From: Monosporascus cannonballus
Taxonomy: Eukaryota; Ascomycota; Sordariomycetes; Xylariales
DNA: 64,000 nt
Direction: 5' to 3'
NCBI GenBank assembly: GCA_004154925.1
Contig: QJNS01000090.1
Location: 1-64,000 of the forward strand
The position numbers and the translations under genes are program-made. Position 1 is the first letter of the stretch. Each line of letters begins with the position of its first letter. Of this stretch, positions 45,880-56,102 are shown piece by piece. The notes under the pieces are model-generated. The model saw nothing but the letters and a program-made list of their open reading frames with translations, was not told where the DNA came from and ran no database searches.

Positions 45880-47037
45880 ATGAAGATCGATCTCGTCTCT
45901 CTCGCCATGCTCGTGGCTCTGGGTGGGCTCGTCGACGCCATCCCCACCCCTGACAAAGAACGCAATCCTGCCCATCGCGACGACGGCAGCGAGCATGTCC
46001 AAGTAGGTGCTGGTGGCGCCGCCCACGGAGCGGGTGGTGCTGAACACGGCGCATACGGAGTCGAAGCCGGTAAAGGCGTTGAATTCGTCGAAATCGCGGC
46101 CGGCAACCATGGTGCCGCTGAGATCGAAGGCGGTAAAGGCGGCTACCGCCGCCTATCAGTGAAAGGCGGCAAAGGTGGCTTTTCCGGCGGTGGGAGCGGC
46201 AAAGAGACCGGCCAGGAAGCCGCCCAGGAGGCCGGCAAGGAAGCCGCCGCCCAGGACGCCGCCCAGGAGGCCGCCAAGGACGCCGCCGCCAAGGAGGCCG
46301 CCAAGGAAGCCGCCGCCAAGGAGGCCGCCAAGGAAGCCGCCGCCCAGGAAGCCGCCCAGGAGGCCGCCAAGGAAGCCGCCGCCAAGGAAGCCGCCGCCCA
46401 GGAAGCCGCCAAGGAGGCCGCCAAGGAAGCCGCCGCCAAGGAGGCCGCCCAGGAGGCCGCCAAGGAAGCCGCCGCCCAGGAGGCCGCCAAGGAGGCCGCC
46501 AAGGACGCCGGCCAGGGAGCCGGCAAGGGGGCCGGCCGGGAGAAGGGCAAGGAATCCGGCCTCCTTGCCGCCCAGGAGAAGGGCACGGAAGTCGGTTACG
46601 AGAAGGGTAACGAGGCCGGCTACGGAGGCTTCTACGCGAATGTCCGCGGAAAAGACCACAAGAGCACTCGGGAAGGCGGCGGCCAAAATGACAAGGATGA
46701 CAAGCACTACGGCAAGCACTACCACAGGGATGACAAGCACGACGTCAAGGATGACGGCTACTTGAATAGCTACAAGGACGGCTACTTGAATAGCTACAAG
46801 GACGGCTACTTGAATAGCTACAAGGGCGGCTACTTGAATTCCTACAAGGACGGCCACATGGATAGCTACAAGGACGACAACAAGGACGACAACAAGGATG
46901 ATCACAAGGATAAGGATGACCACAGGGAGAAAGACAACCACAAGGGCGGCCGCAAGAACTTCTACAAGAACATCACCGGGAGTGACGGATCCGGAAGTGG
47001 ATCGGGAAGCGGTAAAGGCTTTTGGAAAGCATATTAA
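45880..47037 (+). CDS. Putative secreted Ala/Lys/Glu-repeat protein with YLNSYKDG repeats
   Basis: Single coding exon, 385 residues. Signal peptide MKIDLVSLAMLVALGGLVDA, then IPTPDKERNP. Three repeat zones follow. A Gly/Ala zone (GAGGAAHGAGGAEHGA) and GGKGG repeats come first. Next is a ~110-residue helical zone built of AAKEA, AAQEA and AAKDA units, like LEA or antifreeze-type amphipathic helices. Last, four 8-residue units of (D/G)GYLNSYK and one variant (DGHMDSYK) precede an Asp/Lys/His tail (DDNKDDNKDDHKDKDD) and a Gly/Ser end. The A/G-rich repeats make large open frames on the other strand, but the signal peptide and promoter support this one. A 58-nt intron with perfect signals follows the stop. 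Family not recognised; a secreted hydrophilin-like or matrix protein is likely. Confidence 0.8.
   Translation: MKIDLVSLAMLVALGGLVDAIPTPDKERNPAHRDDGSEHVQVGAGGAAHGAGGAEHGAYGVEAGKGVEFVEIAAGNHGAAEIEGGKGGYRRLSVKGGKGGFSGGGSGKETGQEAAQEAGKEAAAQDAAQEAAKDAAAKEAAKEAAAKEAAKEAAAQEAAQEAAKEAAAKEAAAQEAAKEAAKEAAAKEAAQEAAKEAAAQEAAKEAAKDAGQGAGKGAGREKGKESGLLAAQEKGTEVGYEKGNEAGYGGFYANVRGKDHKSTREGGGQNDKDDKHYGKHYHRDDKHDVKDDGYLNSYKDGYLNSYKDGYLNSYKGGYLNSYKDGHMDSYKDDNKDDNKDDHKDKDDHREKDNHKGGRKNFYKNITGSDGSGSGSGSGKGFWKAY
46752..46880 (+). repeat. 24-bp tandem coding repeat (about 5 units)
   Basis: Unit GACGGCTACTTGAATAGCTA plus CAAG, encoding DGYLNSYK; the first units are near-identical in DNA, implying recent expansion or homogenisation. 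The last unit (DGHMDSYK) is diverged and grades into a KDD(N/H)-rich tail. Confidence 0.85.
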
Positions 47038-47040
47038 GAG

Positions 47041-47098
47041 GTGAGTTATCAGCGTAATCACTAAGGACAACGCTAATGAGTTATATGTCCCTCCACAG
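47041..47098 (+). other. Probable 3' UTR intron
   Basis: GTGAGT donor seven bases after the TAA, CGCTAATG branch and CCACAG acceptor, 58 nt. All three signals match the coding introns in this window, so splicing is likely although it is outside the coding region. Confidence 0.55.
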
Positions 47099-47714
47099 AA
47101 GTCTCTATTCGCCAAAACGAGCCGGAGGCGGAAGGAATGTACTGCATTCCTTCGCCCGCGTCCCCAGGGTGAGTTGAACTGATGAAGGGCGAGGAGGTTG
47201 AAGATACTAAGGCTAATACGGGTTGCAGCTCTCAAGATACCACCCCAGTGAGGATTGGGGCGGCGGCAAGAAGACTACTGCACAGAAAGTTATCCTTGCA
47301 CAAGAATTGCTTTCCAAATTTCCATAGATTGGCATTATATATTGCGAGGGCAACTCCCGAGTTACATACTGCGGATTAATTTATAATTCTTTCCTTTAGC
47401 ATCCCATGGATCGGTTTCCGGTGAACCTGCTATTGTGTACTTTGAGTCGAGAGATTCACAAGCCTCCCACGATATCCGTCTAGGAGACAACCCAGTTGCT
47501 GAAGTATGGACCCAACTGGGGCCCTTCGGAGTTTCTCAAGGAGAACCTCGGCTTGCCATTGCGTAGACACTTTATTGGTTATAAGAGCAGACAAGACTAC
47601 GCCCATTATACGAGTTTGACCTTGTCCATGCTATGCATGAGATCCACATAGGAGGTCTTTAGACCGTTTATGTAAGAACAGATGTCTCAAGTGGTGTGGT
47701 AGTTAGGCCGTTAT

Positions 47715-47753
47715 GTCTAGTATAGAGCTAGACAGCCGTTTCCAATGCAAGTT
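47715..47753 (+). repeat. Short dispersed repeat, copy 2
   Basis: Counterpart of 44829-44869 (core GCTAGACAGCCGTTTCCAAT). Similarity fades on both sides. Confidence 0.5.
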
Positions 47754-48610
47754 CTTGACGCCCAGCTACATCATCCCTGGTGAGCCGGAAAAGTGCGATT
47801 TTTCTATTTTATCCCCTGAAAAGCTTATCCTGACAAAGCTCCAGAATGTCCAAGATACATAGATCTGCAAAACGGTATTCTTGAAGTGGGAGTATATCTT
47901 TCCTTATCCCTCTACCGTACTGTCCAAGAGCATATCTTGCCTTGTTAACTGTCTTTGACTATAAATGGCCAATTCAAACCCTCAGCTTCGGGGCAATAAT
48001 CAAAGAGGGGCTCGGTGGAGACTCTGAAGTGGCACGAAGTACTTCTCAGAGTACCATGCTTGAGAGGACCGCTTGGTAGTGAACGGTTCAGAGGGCATTT
48101 AGCTTGGTCTAGCAGAACGACATAGCCAGGATAGCAAAGCTCTACAATTGCATGGTTATGAATGTGCAGAACTCTGCGACTCTAGAAGGCAACCCCCCCT
48201 TGGCTCGCTACTGAGCACATTGACCTTTCCAGAAAAGGGGAGAAGGGAGAATTAGTCTCCTAGTTTAGCCAACAACCGAGCAAACATTAAATGTTTCTTG
48301 GACTTTGCGGGAAACTGACGCAATTACTGTTTTGCCAGTTGAGTTCCGCAACCCAGCTACCAGATTGGAATCCATCTACCTGATTGTCAAGGAGCAGATT
48401 AAGATCAAGGTCGGCGCGTTGCTGTTCATGACCGCGGTCCTTGCTAGCTTCATGTAATCTAAGGATCATACGCAGTGGGGTTTGCAAAAGAGATCTTCTT
48501 ATCTAAATGCTACAAAGTAATGCTTAGTAGTACCGACCACTATATATACTAACCCGAAAAGGGGCCGATCCGCCAACGCAAAATCAGAAGCATGTACTTA
48601 CCGGGAGCAT

Positions 48611-49963
48611 TCAACCCCGGTATCTGGAGGCCTGGTTATCCAAATATTTCATAACCTCCTCCTTTGCATTCCAGGCGTCCCGGCGCTTAAAGAGGTTCAT
48701 AAAATTTCTCAGCCTTATCAGCAGGAAGAGCGCAGCGTACAGGGCGCAGGTTTTCAGCCACGACATGGGCATCTTCGGCTGCTTCCACCGCAGCCCGTCC
48801 GCCCTGATGGCGCGGACCCTCGGGGCCCTGACCTCGAACAGCCCGAGGATCGACCGCGAGACCGCCTCGTCAGGGGGGCCGTCGCCCTTCTGGAGGTAAC
48901 CCGCCAGGAGAAGCGCGAGGGCCTCGGCGTCCTCGAAGGCCTGGCTGGCGCCCTGCCCGGTCCGCGAGGGCAGCGTGTGCGCCGCGTCGCCGATGAGCAC
49001 GCACCCGTCGCGACCCCAGTACGGCAGGTCGGGCATCACGAAGATGGGGAAGACGTGGCCGATGCTGGCGGACCGCAGACACCGACTAATGAGCGGGTCG
49101 GCCCAGTCGCTGTGGCGCTCGCGGAGCTGCCTCGTGATCACGCTGTGGTCGAGCTCGGCGCCCCTGTCCGGCGGTTCCGTCTCGTAGACGGACCAGTAGA
49201 GCAGCTTGTTCCTGTCGGACTGTGTGAGCCCGGAGTAGCCGAAGACGCCTGTGGGCCCCGTGAAGAATATCATCGTGGGGTCGTCGACGAGGTGCTGCGG
49301 CAGCGGCATGTCGAGGACACCCCCGACTGCACAGATCCCGCTGTGCGCGGCGTGAGAAAATGCGACGGGTTAGATGGCCGTGGCGGTTCTGATTACTTAC
49401 GAGTACTCAGGCCGATATTTCTCGTCGTCACCGAAAAGGTTACGGCGGATGATACTACGGATTCCATCCGCTCTTATCACTAGATCCGCTATCTCATCCG
49501 GCGAGCCGTCTTCGAACTGCACCACGGGCTTTTGTCCCTGTCGCGCGAGGACTCTGGAGACGGTCTTGTAAATTACCGTACCCTCGGGAAGGCTCTCCTG
49601 GAGGCAGTTGATGAGGAAGGGGCGAGAGATGGGCAAGACGTCGAGATGCTCGCGTCCCAGCAAGTGATTCCCCGCCGTCTTCCATGTGAAATGGGTACAG
49701 GGGAACCCGTAGGCGTAGACCTTTTCTCTTAGTCTGTGGTCGAGATCGCCTAATACGCGGAGTCCATTTGCTTGGAGCCCTAATCCAGCGCCTAACCGGC
49801 TCGTACTGATCTTTGGGCTCGGTCGAGCTTCGTTTGAGCTGTGGTGGGGGTTTATGTTGTCGTATACTTTGACCTGAAGGTTTTGGTTGGCAGGGATGTA
49901 TTTGCGAAAAGCGATGGCCGTACAGAGGCCGCTCAAGCCAGCTCCAACAATGATAACTTTCAT
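48611..49963 (-). CDS. FAD-dependent monooxygenase (salicylate hydroxylase-like)
   Basis: Class A flavoprotein hydroxylase. Two exons, 49401-49963 and 48611-49340, with a 60-nt intron (GTAAGT, CTAACC, CACAG) that restores the reading EYSGICAVGGVLDMPLP; 430 residues. N-terminal Rossmann motif VIIVGAGLSGLCTAIAF, a middle DG-type segment (LVIRADGIRSIIRRNLFG), and the flavin-binding GD motif CVLIGDAAHTLPSRTGQGAS. Near the C-terminus LKTCALYAALFLLIRLRNF is hydrophobic and may tether the protein to a membrane. The substrate is unknown. Such enzymes occur in aromatic degradation and in secondary metabolism; no other pathway gene is adjacent apart from transporters elsewhere. Confidence 0.87.
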
Positions 49964-51660
49964 CTGCTCAAACGTGCTGAACGGAACGAAGCTACTAATA
50001 AAGAAGCTCGGAATGGGTATATACGCTCATCCGTAATGGCAATGCATGCCTCGACGTTCAATACCTTACCAAAAGTATGACAAAAAGTGTTTTTGCTAGC
50101 CTTTTTAGGCTGAATGGCTTGTTCGTTACCGATTCACAAGCTGCCATACTTGGCACGGCACGGCACCATCTCCGCTTCCGATCTGCCCGCCGGTTTCTCG
50201 GACTTCGCGGAATTCTCTGTGATGTCGCTCAACACCCATATTTAAACAGACATCGAAACAGTGTAATACCCAAGACGGTAATGGGTAATTACATCCTAGA
50301 GCTATCCATTCAGCTTATGCTGGACTGGGTAGAAGATGTTTCATCTTGCGGCGTAATAATCAGATACGGCTCCCTGTTTAAGCACCGAGAGGCAAAGAGT
50401 GTTCTCGATGTTCCCTATTTTCATCCCACAGCGTTACGATCGACCTGCAGTAGATGTTTGAGCAAGTATTGATACCGATGCCTTGAAGCGTTTCCGTTGA
50501 TGTCTTGAGTCCGCTCTTGGACGAGCAGCCCGATCGCGGTCCTCTTAATCTTGCCATTATGGTATGCAGTCCAAACTTCTCAAAATCCGCAAGCGCCAGC
50601 AGAGTACCGGACCTTAGTATGGGGCGTGGCTTAATGCTCAGTCTTGTATCTGCAGATCCGAGGTGGCTGGGATGTAAGTCTGTAGGAGGCTGCCTCCTGG
50701 CTCGAGGGGCACAGTGAAACAATATTGAACACGTCGAGACCGCCCCCACCTCCCTAAAGTGGAGGCATTGATTCGCTCACCCATACGGCGGTAGGTGATA
50801 GGGAGTCACACACTCTAGGATTCATTAGTAAAGAAATCAGATTGGGTACCGTGGGAGAGATGTCCTGGTTTCCTTGTGGTCGCCGCATGTGGGGCACAGG
50901 GTGTGATCCCCGATTATGGGGCTATAAAAGGTAGCCGGTAGTCGCCGTCCATTCCTTAGAGCCATCGCCCTCGGGCAACCCTAGACTCCTTTGGGCCGTA
51001 GGGCCCGTAAGGTAAAGGGGCACGTTTACTCGTTACGGGCGCCGCGTCTTCTCGGCGCCGCCTGGAATGATAGGTTGCCCTAGCGGGATCCAACTATCAC
51101 CGCCAGGAAGCCCATCGAAGACTCCGTCCGTTCTTGTTCTGCTTTCGCGGAAATGGGATTGCCGGGACGCGCGGTTCCTAGCCAGGTGCCTCATTATTAT
51201 TACCTCGAATGGAGATGTAACACTACTACACGCAGTTAATCTAGGCGGGCGCCGAGTTCCTTTGTGCCATACAGGACGAACTCGACGTATACTCGATGGT
51301 TACGTGTGGATGGTCGGGTGCATCCGTTACAGCTAAGTTAGCTTAGGAGCTAGACTTGAGACCCGCGGGGATAGCGATATCGAGCTGCATTCGGGCTTCT
51401 ATGTGGAGTCTGTCACGCGTAGATGTTGGCTCGACAGGCGGTGACTATAAGCCAGGAATTACAGTCCAGGTGTGAGAGACTTGGGCCACGTAGTCAGTGG
51501 CCACGGAGTCTGGAGACCGGACTCGGCTATGAGCTCGCTAGGTACGGTAAGTTAGTTAAGTAGGCGGCAGCCGTCCTCGAAGGCTTCCTCGAGCCGATCC
51601 CGCCTAACCTGCAATCGTTTGTTGCCGCCCTATCTTGCAGCATCTGTCGGAGCTGCCATC
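49964..51660. other. Divergent spacer, FAD monooxygenase and YeeE/YedE
   Basis: About 1.7 kb. A consensus TATA box (CTATAAAAG) is at 50922-50930, but it is 730 bp from the next ATG, so either the YeeE/YedE mRNA has a long spliced leader or the box is fortuitous. No gene is supported. Confidence 0.45.
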
Positions 51661-52755
51661 ATGCTTAGTGACTTCGTCACGGGAGCTGCGTTCGGCGCGG
51701 CCCTAAGGGCCTCGGGCGTTTACGAACCGGCAGTCATCATTTCCCAACTGAATGTAACCGATTGGCATATGGTCGAGACATTTCTAACCGCTTCTGGAAC
51801 CAGTGTGTGCGTGCTCCCGTCCCTCGGATTAGACCCCTCTGGTTCTTCGGCGCCCGAGACGCAGCTGCTTGCTAACATCCACAGGGTGATCGTTGCATTG
51901 AGCCAACCGCTGAGCCATCTGAGTCAGAAACCTCGAGACTATTCTTCTGTCGGCCTCTTCGCACCTTATGATGGTAACATCATGGGTGGACTGCTCTTGG
52001 GGGCCGGGATGGCGTTGTCTGGGAGCTGTCCAGGGACGATCTTCGTGCAGCTCGGGGCAGGTATCCCTTCGGGATTCTACACCATCGCCGGGTGTGTACT
52101 CGGCGGTGTTGTCTGGTCTGGAATGCTGGCTCCAGCCCTCGAAGCTCGTACGAGGACGAAGATAAAGTCTAATGTCCAGCCGAGACTCTCCGTTTATGGA
52201 CATTTAGGTATCAGCAGGGCAACTGTGACTGTAGGAATTGCAGCCATGTTTGCTATGACCGTGTCCACTATCAATCTGCTAGCGCCTTCCCAGACTCGAG
52301 GCCTGGTCACCCCAATCGCAGGAGGGCTGCTGATCGCCGGTTCACAGTTGATTTCCATCATAATACGGAGCAAACTCCTCGGTACATCGTCCTCCTTTGA
52401 AGAGGCTGGAAAGTACATATGGTGGGCACTCAGGGGAGGAAATAGCGCTGGAAGACCCAAGTCGTACGGTACCATAGTGTTCACTGTTGGAATGATCGCG
52501 GGAGCAGCTCTTGTACCATTAGTGGACCCCATAGCTTCTGGTAGTTCGACGTTTCCGCGTCCCGAAGGAGTCGTTATCAACCCCGTCGGTGCGGCACTCG
52601 GCGGCGTGTTACTTGCCATAGGTTCCAGGATGGGCGGAGGGTGTACGGGCGGGCACGGCATTAGTGGAATATCGCTACTCTCTGTCTCGAGCTTTATCTC
52701 GGTGGCGGCTATGTTTACCGGGGGGATGGCTGCCTCAATGCTCTTAGGCTTATAG
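51661..52755 (+). CDS. YeeE/YedE family membrane protein (sulfur-compound transport type)
   Basis: Polytopic membrane protein of the YeeE/YedE (DUF395) family; bacterial members import thiosulfate or related sulfur species, and the fungal role is untested. Two exons, 51661-51806 and 51885-52755, 338 residues. The 78-nt intron (donor GTGCGT, branch GCTAAC, acceptor CACAG) has no stop and a length divisible by three, so the unspliced frame stays open; removing it joins LTASGTS to VVIVALSQPL and gives the normal family spacing. Motifs: MLSDFVTGAAFGAAL, FAPYDGNIMGGLLLGAGMAL, SGSCPGTIFVQLGAG with the conserved Cys, and the second-half counterpart MGGGCTGGHGISG, also with Cys. The start is the first in-frame ATG. 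Confidence 0.88.
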   Translation: MLSDFVTGAAFGAALRASGVYEPAVIISQLNVTDWHMVETFLTASGTSVCVLPSLGLDPSGSSAPETQLLANIHRVIVALSQPLSHLSQKPRDYSSVGLFAPYDGNIMGGLLLGAGMALSGSCPGTIFVQLGAGIPSGFYTIAGCVLGGVVWSGMLAPALEARTRTKIKSNVQPRLSVYGHLGISRATVTVGIAAMFAMTVSTINLLAPSQTRGLVTPIAGGLLIAGSQLISIIIRSKLLGTSSSFEEAGKYIWWALRGGNSAGRPKSYGTIVFTVGMIAGAALVPLVDPIASGSSTFPRPEGVVINPVGAALGGVLLAIGSRMGGGCTGGHGISGISLLSVSSFISVAAMFTGGMAASMLLGL

Positions 52756-53264
52756 TTGGAGAAGCTCTGGGAAATGTATATAACAAGCCGGGCCAAACTC
52801 CTCCCCACTTTTACCATTTGAAACAACATGTGTCGATAGAAGATCCATATTATACAAATGGAAATGGCAATAGGAGAGTGATTCATATGTTAAAAAACAT
52901 GCGCAACTTGTATTAAACCGCGAGGCTAGCGTTTTAACATTAGTGTACAACTGTGGCCTCGTGCCAAGTGAAATTCCACCCGAACCGTCCGAATCAAGAT
53001 TAGGGCCGTAGGAGTTTGAGAAGGCAGATGCCGTGAATCTGTAGAAAAGTGTACACCCCCTTAGCACCACCCGGGTTCCTCATCTTAAGCGAGACAGTTT
53101 GTAAGTGGTGAAAAATATCAAATCCTTGGTGGCCGGTCTAAGGATGAAAGCCATAGCAAGGCTGTTTAGGCTGTATAAAGCCCATGAGCTGAACACTTGG
53201 TCGAGCGAACGTAGACGAGGCGAGGCCAACCGCTGAAAGCCGCATCATGTGGGATGGTGACTTG
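52756..53264. other. Convergent spacer
   Basis: 509 bp between converging genes; 3' UTR sequence presumably. Nothing else seen. Confidence 0.5.
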
Positions 53265-56102
53265 CTAGTAGTTGAGCTCGCCGCCACCTCCGCCCGCAAC
53301 ATGATCCAGGTCCTCATAGCTCTTGAGGCTCCGTCCCTGAACGGCCTCGCGAGGACCTACCGCCGCTCCGCCAGCGGCACCATCGCCCCAGCGGCCGGCG
53401 CCACCCCTTCCACGACCAGCACCCTGGCCGTCCTGGGCCCAACGTCCTTGCGGTTGACGCCGATCGTAAGGACCCGTACGGTTCTGGAATCTGCCAGCAC
53501 CACCAGGTCCGCCACGTCGGATAGGGCCCCCGCCGCCACGCTCATCGCCTCCCGCATTCCATCCCGCAGCTTGCATAGCGTGGTTGCCTGTGAAAAGCGG
53601 GGGCATGCCGGGAAGACCGGGAAAGCCAGGGAAAGGCGGCATCACATTATTCATAGTAAAGTTCTGCAAATTGAACCCACGCGGTGTCCCCTGCTGCGTC
53701 TGTCCACTGCTAGGTGGGAAATGGCCATTGCTGTTGGCGTCTGTCCTCGATGGGGCAATGTGAGCCGGGTCCAGAACATATGCATTGATAAGGTCAAACT
53801 AGCTCCGTGGTTAGCTCAAGTCAGCTGCCTCAAGATGGACCATCTCACCTCTTGCCGCATATTGTCCATCCACTCTGTATGTCGTTTCTCAACATGCTTT
53901 TTCCAAAAGTGCTCTTCCTTGAAAAGCTTGGTGCACTCGGGAACCTTGCATCTCCACTTATGTTCGTCTTCCTGCTTGACGAACTTGGAGAGCTCCTCGT
54001 TGACGGCCTCGTCTGTGGGCTTGCCACCAAGTTTGCGGATATCGACGGATTCTGGTTCCAAAATCTGCATGATCTTGTCCTCGAAGGTCTTGACCCACTT
54101 GTAAGCTCGTTCGAGTTGTTGCTCAGATTTGGAGGACGTGTTGCGGAACTTCCGGTTAGGTTCAACTGCCTCGCCTTCCTCCTCGTCTTTGACCTCCTCC
54201 TTTTTCTTGGAAGGAAAAGGGTCGCCGTTGGCACTCGCTCTCGCGACGTTCTTGGCTGCAGAGGATAGTGTACTTCGGGGTCGACGAAGGTGCCCCCCAG
54301 GGCATTTTCGAGTCAGCTCGTGGATAGAGTCGCTCTCGAAAACACAGAAGAAGCAGAAGTTGAACACCCGGCGCAGGTATTCGATCATGAGGTCAAGCTG
54401 CTTCTTCTTTACCAGAAGCTCTTCGTCGTCGACCTCGTCATCGATAGCGCCCTCTTCGTCCGACTCTCCCATTTCACCCTCTTCCCCATCTTCCATAGCA
54501 TCATCGAAGTCAAGATTTCGTTCCTTCTTGGCCTTCTTGGCAGGAGCTGTAGAGCCTGTTGGCTGGAGGTGTCCTGCGTTTCGCAAACTCTCTACCCTTT
54601 CCTCAATTCTTAAAGCGGCATTGAAGTCTGATCCGAAGTCCTCCTCGAACTTATTGATCAATCGCTGTACCAAGGTAAGGTCTTTCTCGATTCTTTCGGG
54701 TGCAGAAAAGAGATCCCACAGTGCCTTCTTACGGGGATTACTAGGAGGATTATGAACGCCAACATGGCAAACAAAGTCGCCTCGGACTTCGTCTTTGACC
54801 GTCTTGCCATTAACAGCCTCGAGTGCCTTCTCAGCGGTCGATACGGGGCCGGGTGATTTGACGGTTATATCACCATCTTCATCCTTTGGATCGGCACGTT
54901 CGACGGGGGCGGCCGTCTCCGAAGCAGGATGAAGCATGACCCAGCCCATGCGATGGTATCTTTTGCTGGGATTCGGATCGCTTAGAGATAACCACTTGAA
55001 GCCGCCTTCTTCCTCGCCGAGATGCTCCTTACAGAAAGTCTCCAAATTCTGTCGACTAACGTGGGGTGCTATAGTCTTAATCAGGAGGGTTGGCTGATAC
55101 AGGCTGTCGTCGCGTAGGTCATTGCCACTTGCTGGAACTAGGTCGCCAACGCCAAGCACTTCATTAGCTGCAGTGGCTTCTCCCTCTTCCTTCTCGACAA
55201 CTCCACCCGCCCCGTTACTCTCACTTTTGAGAACCCCCTCCAGGGAGAACTCATCAAAGGTGCCCGACTCAAGGTCCTGCTCCCACTGGCTGTATGCGCC
55301 ACGTCGGAACTCATTCAGCTGGGCGCGGAAAGCATCTCGGACTTCAGAAACGTATCGCTCGCGAAACCACTGTTCTTTCTTATGCTCAGCGACAAAGGTC
55401 CTGGCCATCTTGGCCTGAAGCTCCTCTCTGTATGCATCGTACGCGGCCTGGATCTTGGCTTTCTCCTTCTCGCGTTCTTCTTGGTTCTCACGCTGACCAC
55501 GCGGTCGCTCAGGTTCGCGACGGCGACCCGTGCGCGCACGTTCCTTCTCCTCCTTAATCTTCTCGTTGGCTCTCCACCACTCGCCAAAGTACGAAAAACC
55601 AACTTGGAATGGCAGTTTGACGGGGTCCGTCAATGGGTTGACAGCGGGCGGAGGAGGCTCATTAGTGCTCTGGCCCGGAACATAGCGGTCAATATTGGCG
55701 GGAGGCGAGGTAATGCGACGTCGGTCATCTCTATCACGAGTGCCGGCATACTCGTCTCTACCACGACCCCGGGGCTCATACCGGTCTAAGGGCGGAGGGG
55801 ACCGAGATCGATGTCGGCGGCTACGGTCATGGCCTATAATAATTAGCTTCTGCTTCAAGAACATTTAATGATTCGGGATTGATCAAGAATCAATGGTACT
55901 GATCAAATTGAACATGGCACGGGGATAAGAGATGAGGTCCTTAGCCCCGAAGAGGACTTCATTGATCCAAAGAAAACGCACCAGGGGAGCGGCCACGGTA
56001 AAAGCTATCCACGCGGTCATCCTTGATCCGGTCGTCCCGGCTGCTCCAACCACGCTCGGGAGGAGAGCGCCCCGGGCCATCGCGATACGAATAGGAGTCC
56101 AT
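53265..56102 (-). CDS. ars2: Ars2/Serrate homologue (cap-binding-complex partner)
   Basis: Nuclear adaptor that links the cap-binding complex to RNA processing and decay machinery. Three exons, 55982-56102, 53849-55833 and 53265-53798; 879 residues. The 148-nt intron has donor GTGCGT, branch GCTAAT and acceptor TAG; the 50-nt intron has GTGAGA, GCTAAC and TAG. The first exon gives MDSYSYRDGPGRSPPERGWS. After an Arg/Ser-rich start comes the helical Serrate core (PFQVGFSYFGEWWRANEKIK; LMIEYLRRVFNFCFFCVF; RKCPGGHLRRPR). The C2H2 finger is WRCKVPECTKLFKEEHFWKKH. Exon 3 supplies NAYVLDPAHIAPSRTDANSN, a Gly/Arg-rich tail and the SYEDLD-type end. Acidic stretches lie mid-protein. It is the only gene of its pathway here. 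Confidence 0.93.

Larger units (their letters stand above)
47038..48610. other. Convergent spacer
   Basis: No supported gene beyond the UTR intron above. Contains copy 2 of the short dispersed repeat (47715-47753). The right end is the 3' side of the FAD monooxygenase gene. Confidence 0.45.

Noticed and set aside
46143..47235. Long open frames on the minus strand and in another plus frame across the Ala/Lys/Glu repeat gene
   Set aside because: They are by-products of the GCC-AAG-GAG repeat composition, lack signal or domain features and would read as monotonous Ala/Ser/Leu/Gly strings; the plus frame at 45880 has a signal peptide and promoter.
50922..50930. TATA box as evidence for a gene at about 50950-51600
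   Set aside because: No coding sequence with motifs or good splice sites follows before the YeeE/YedE start.
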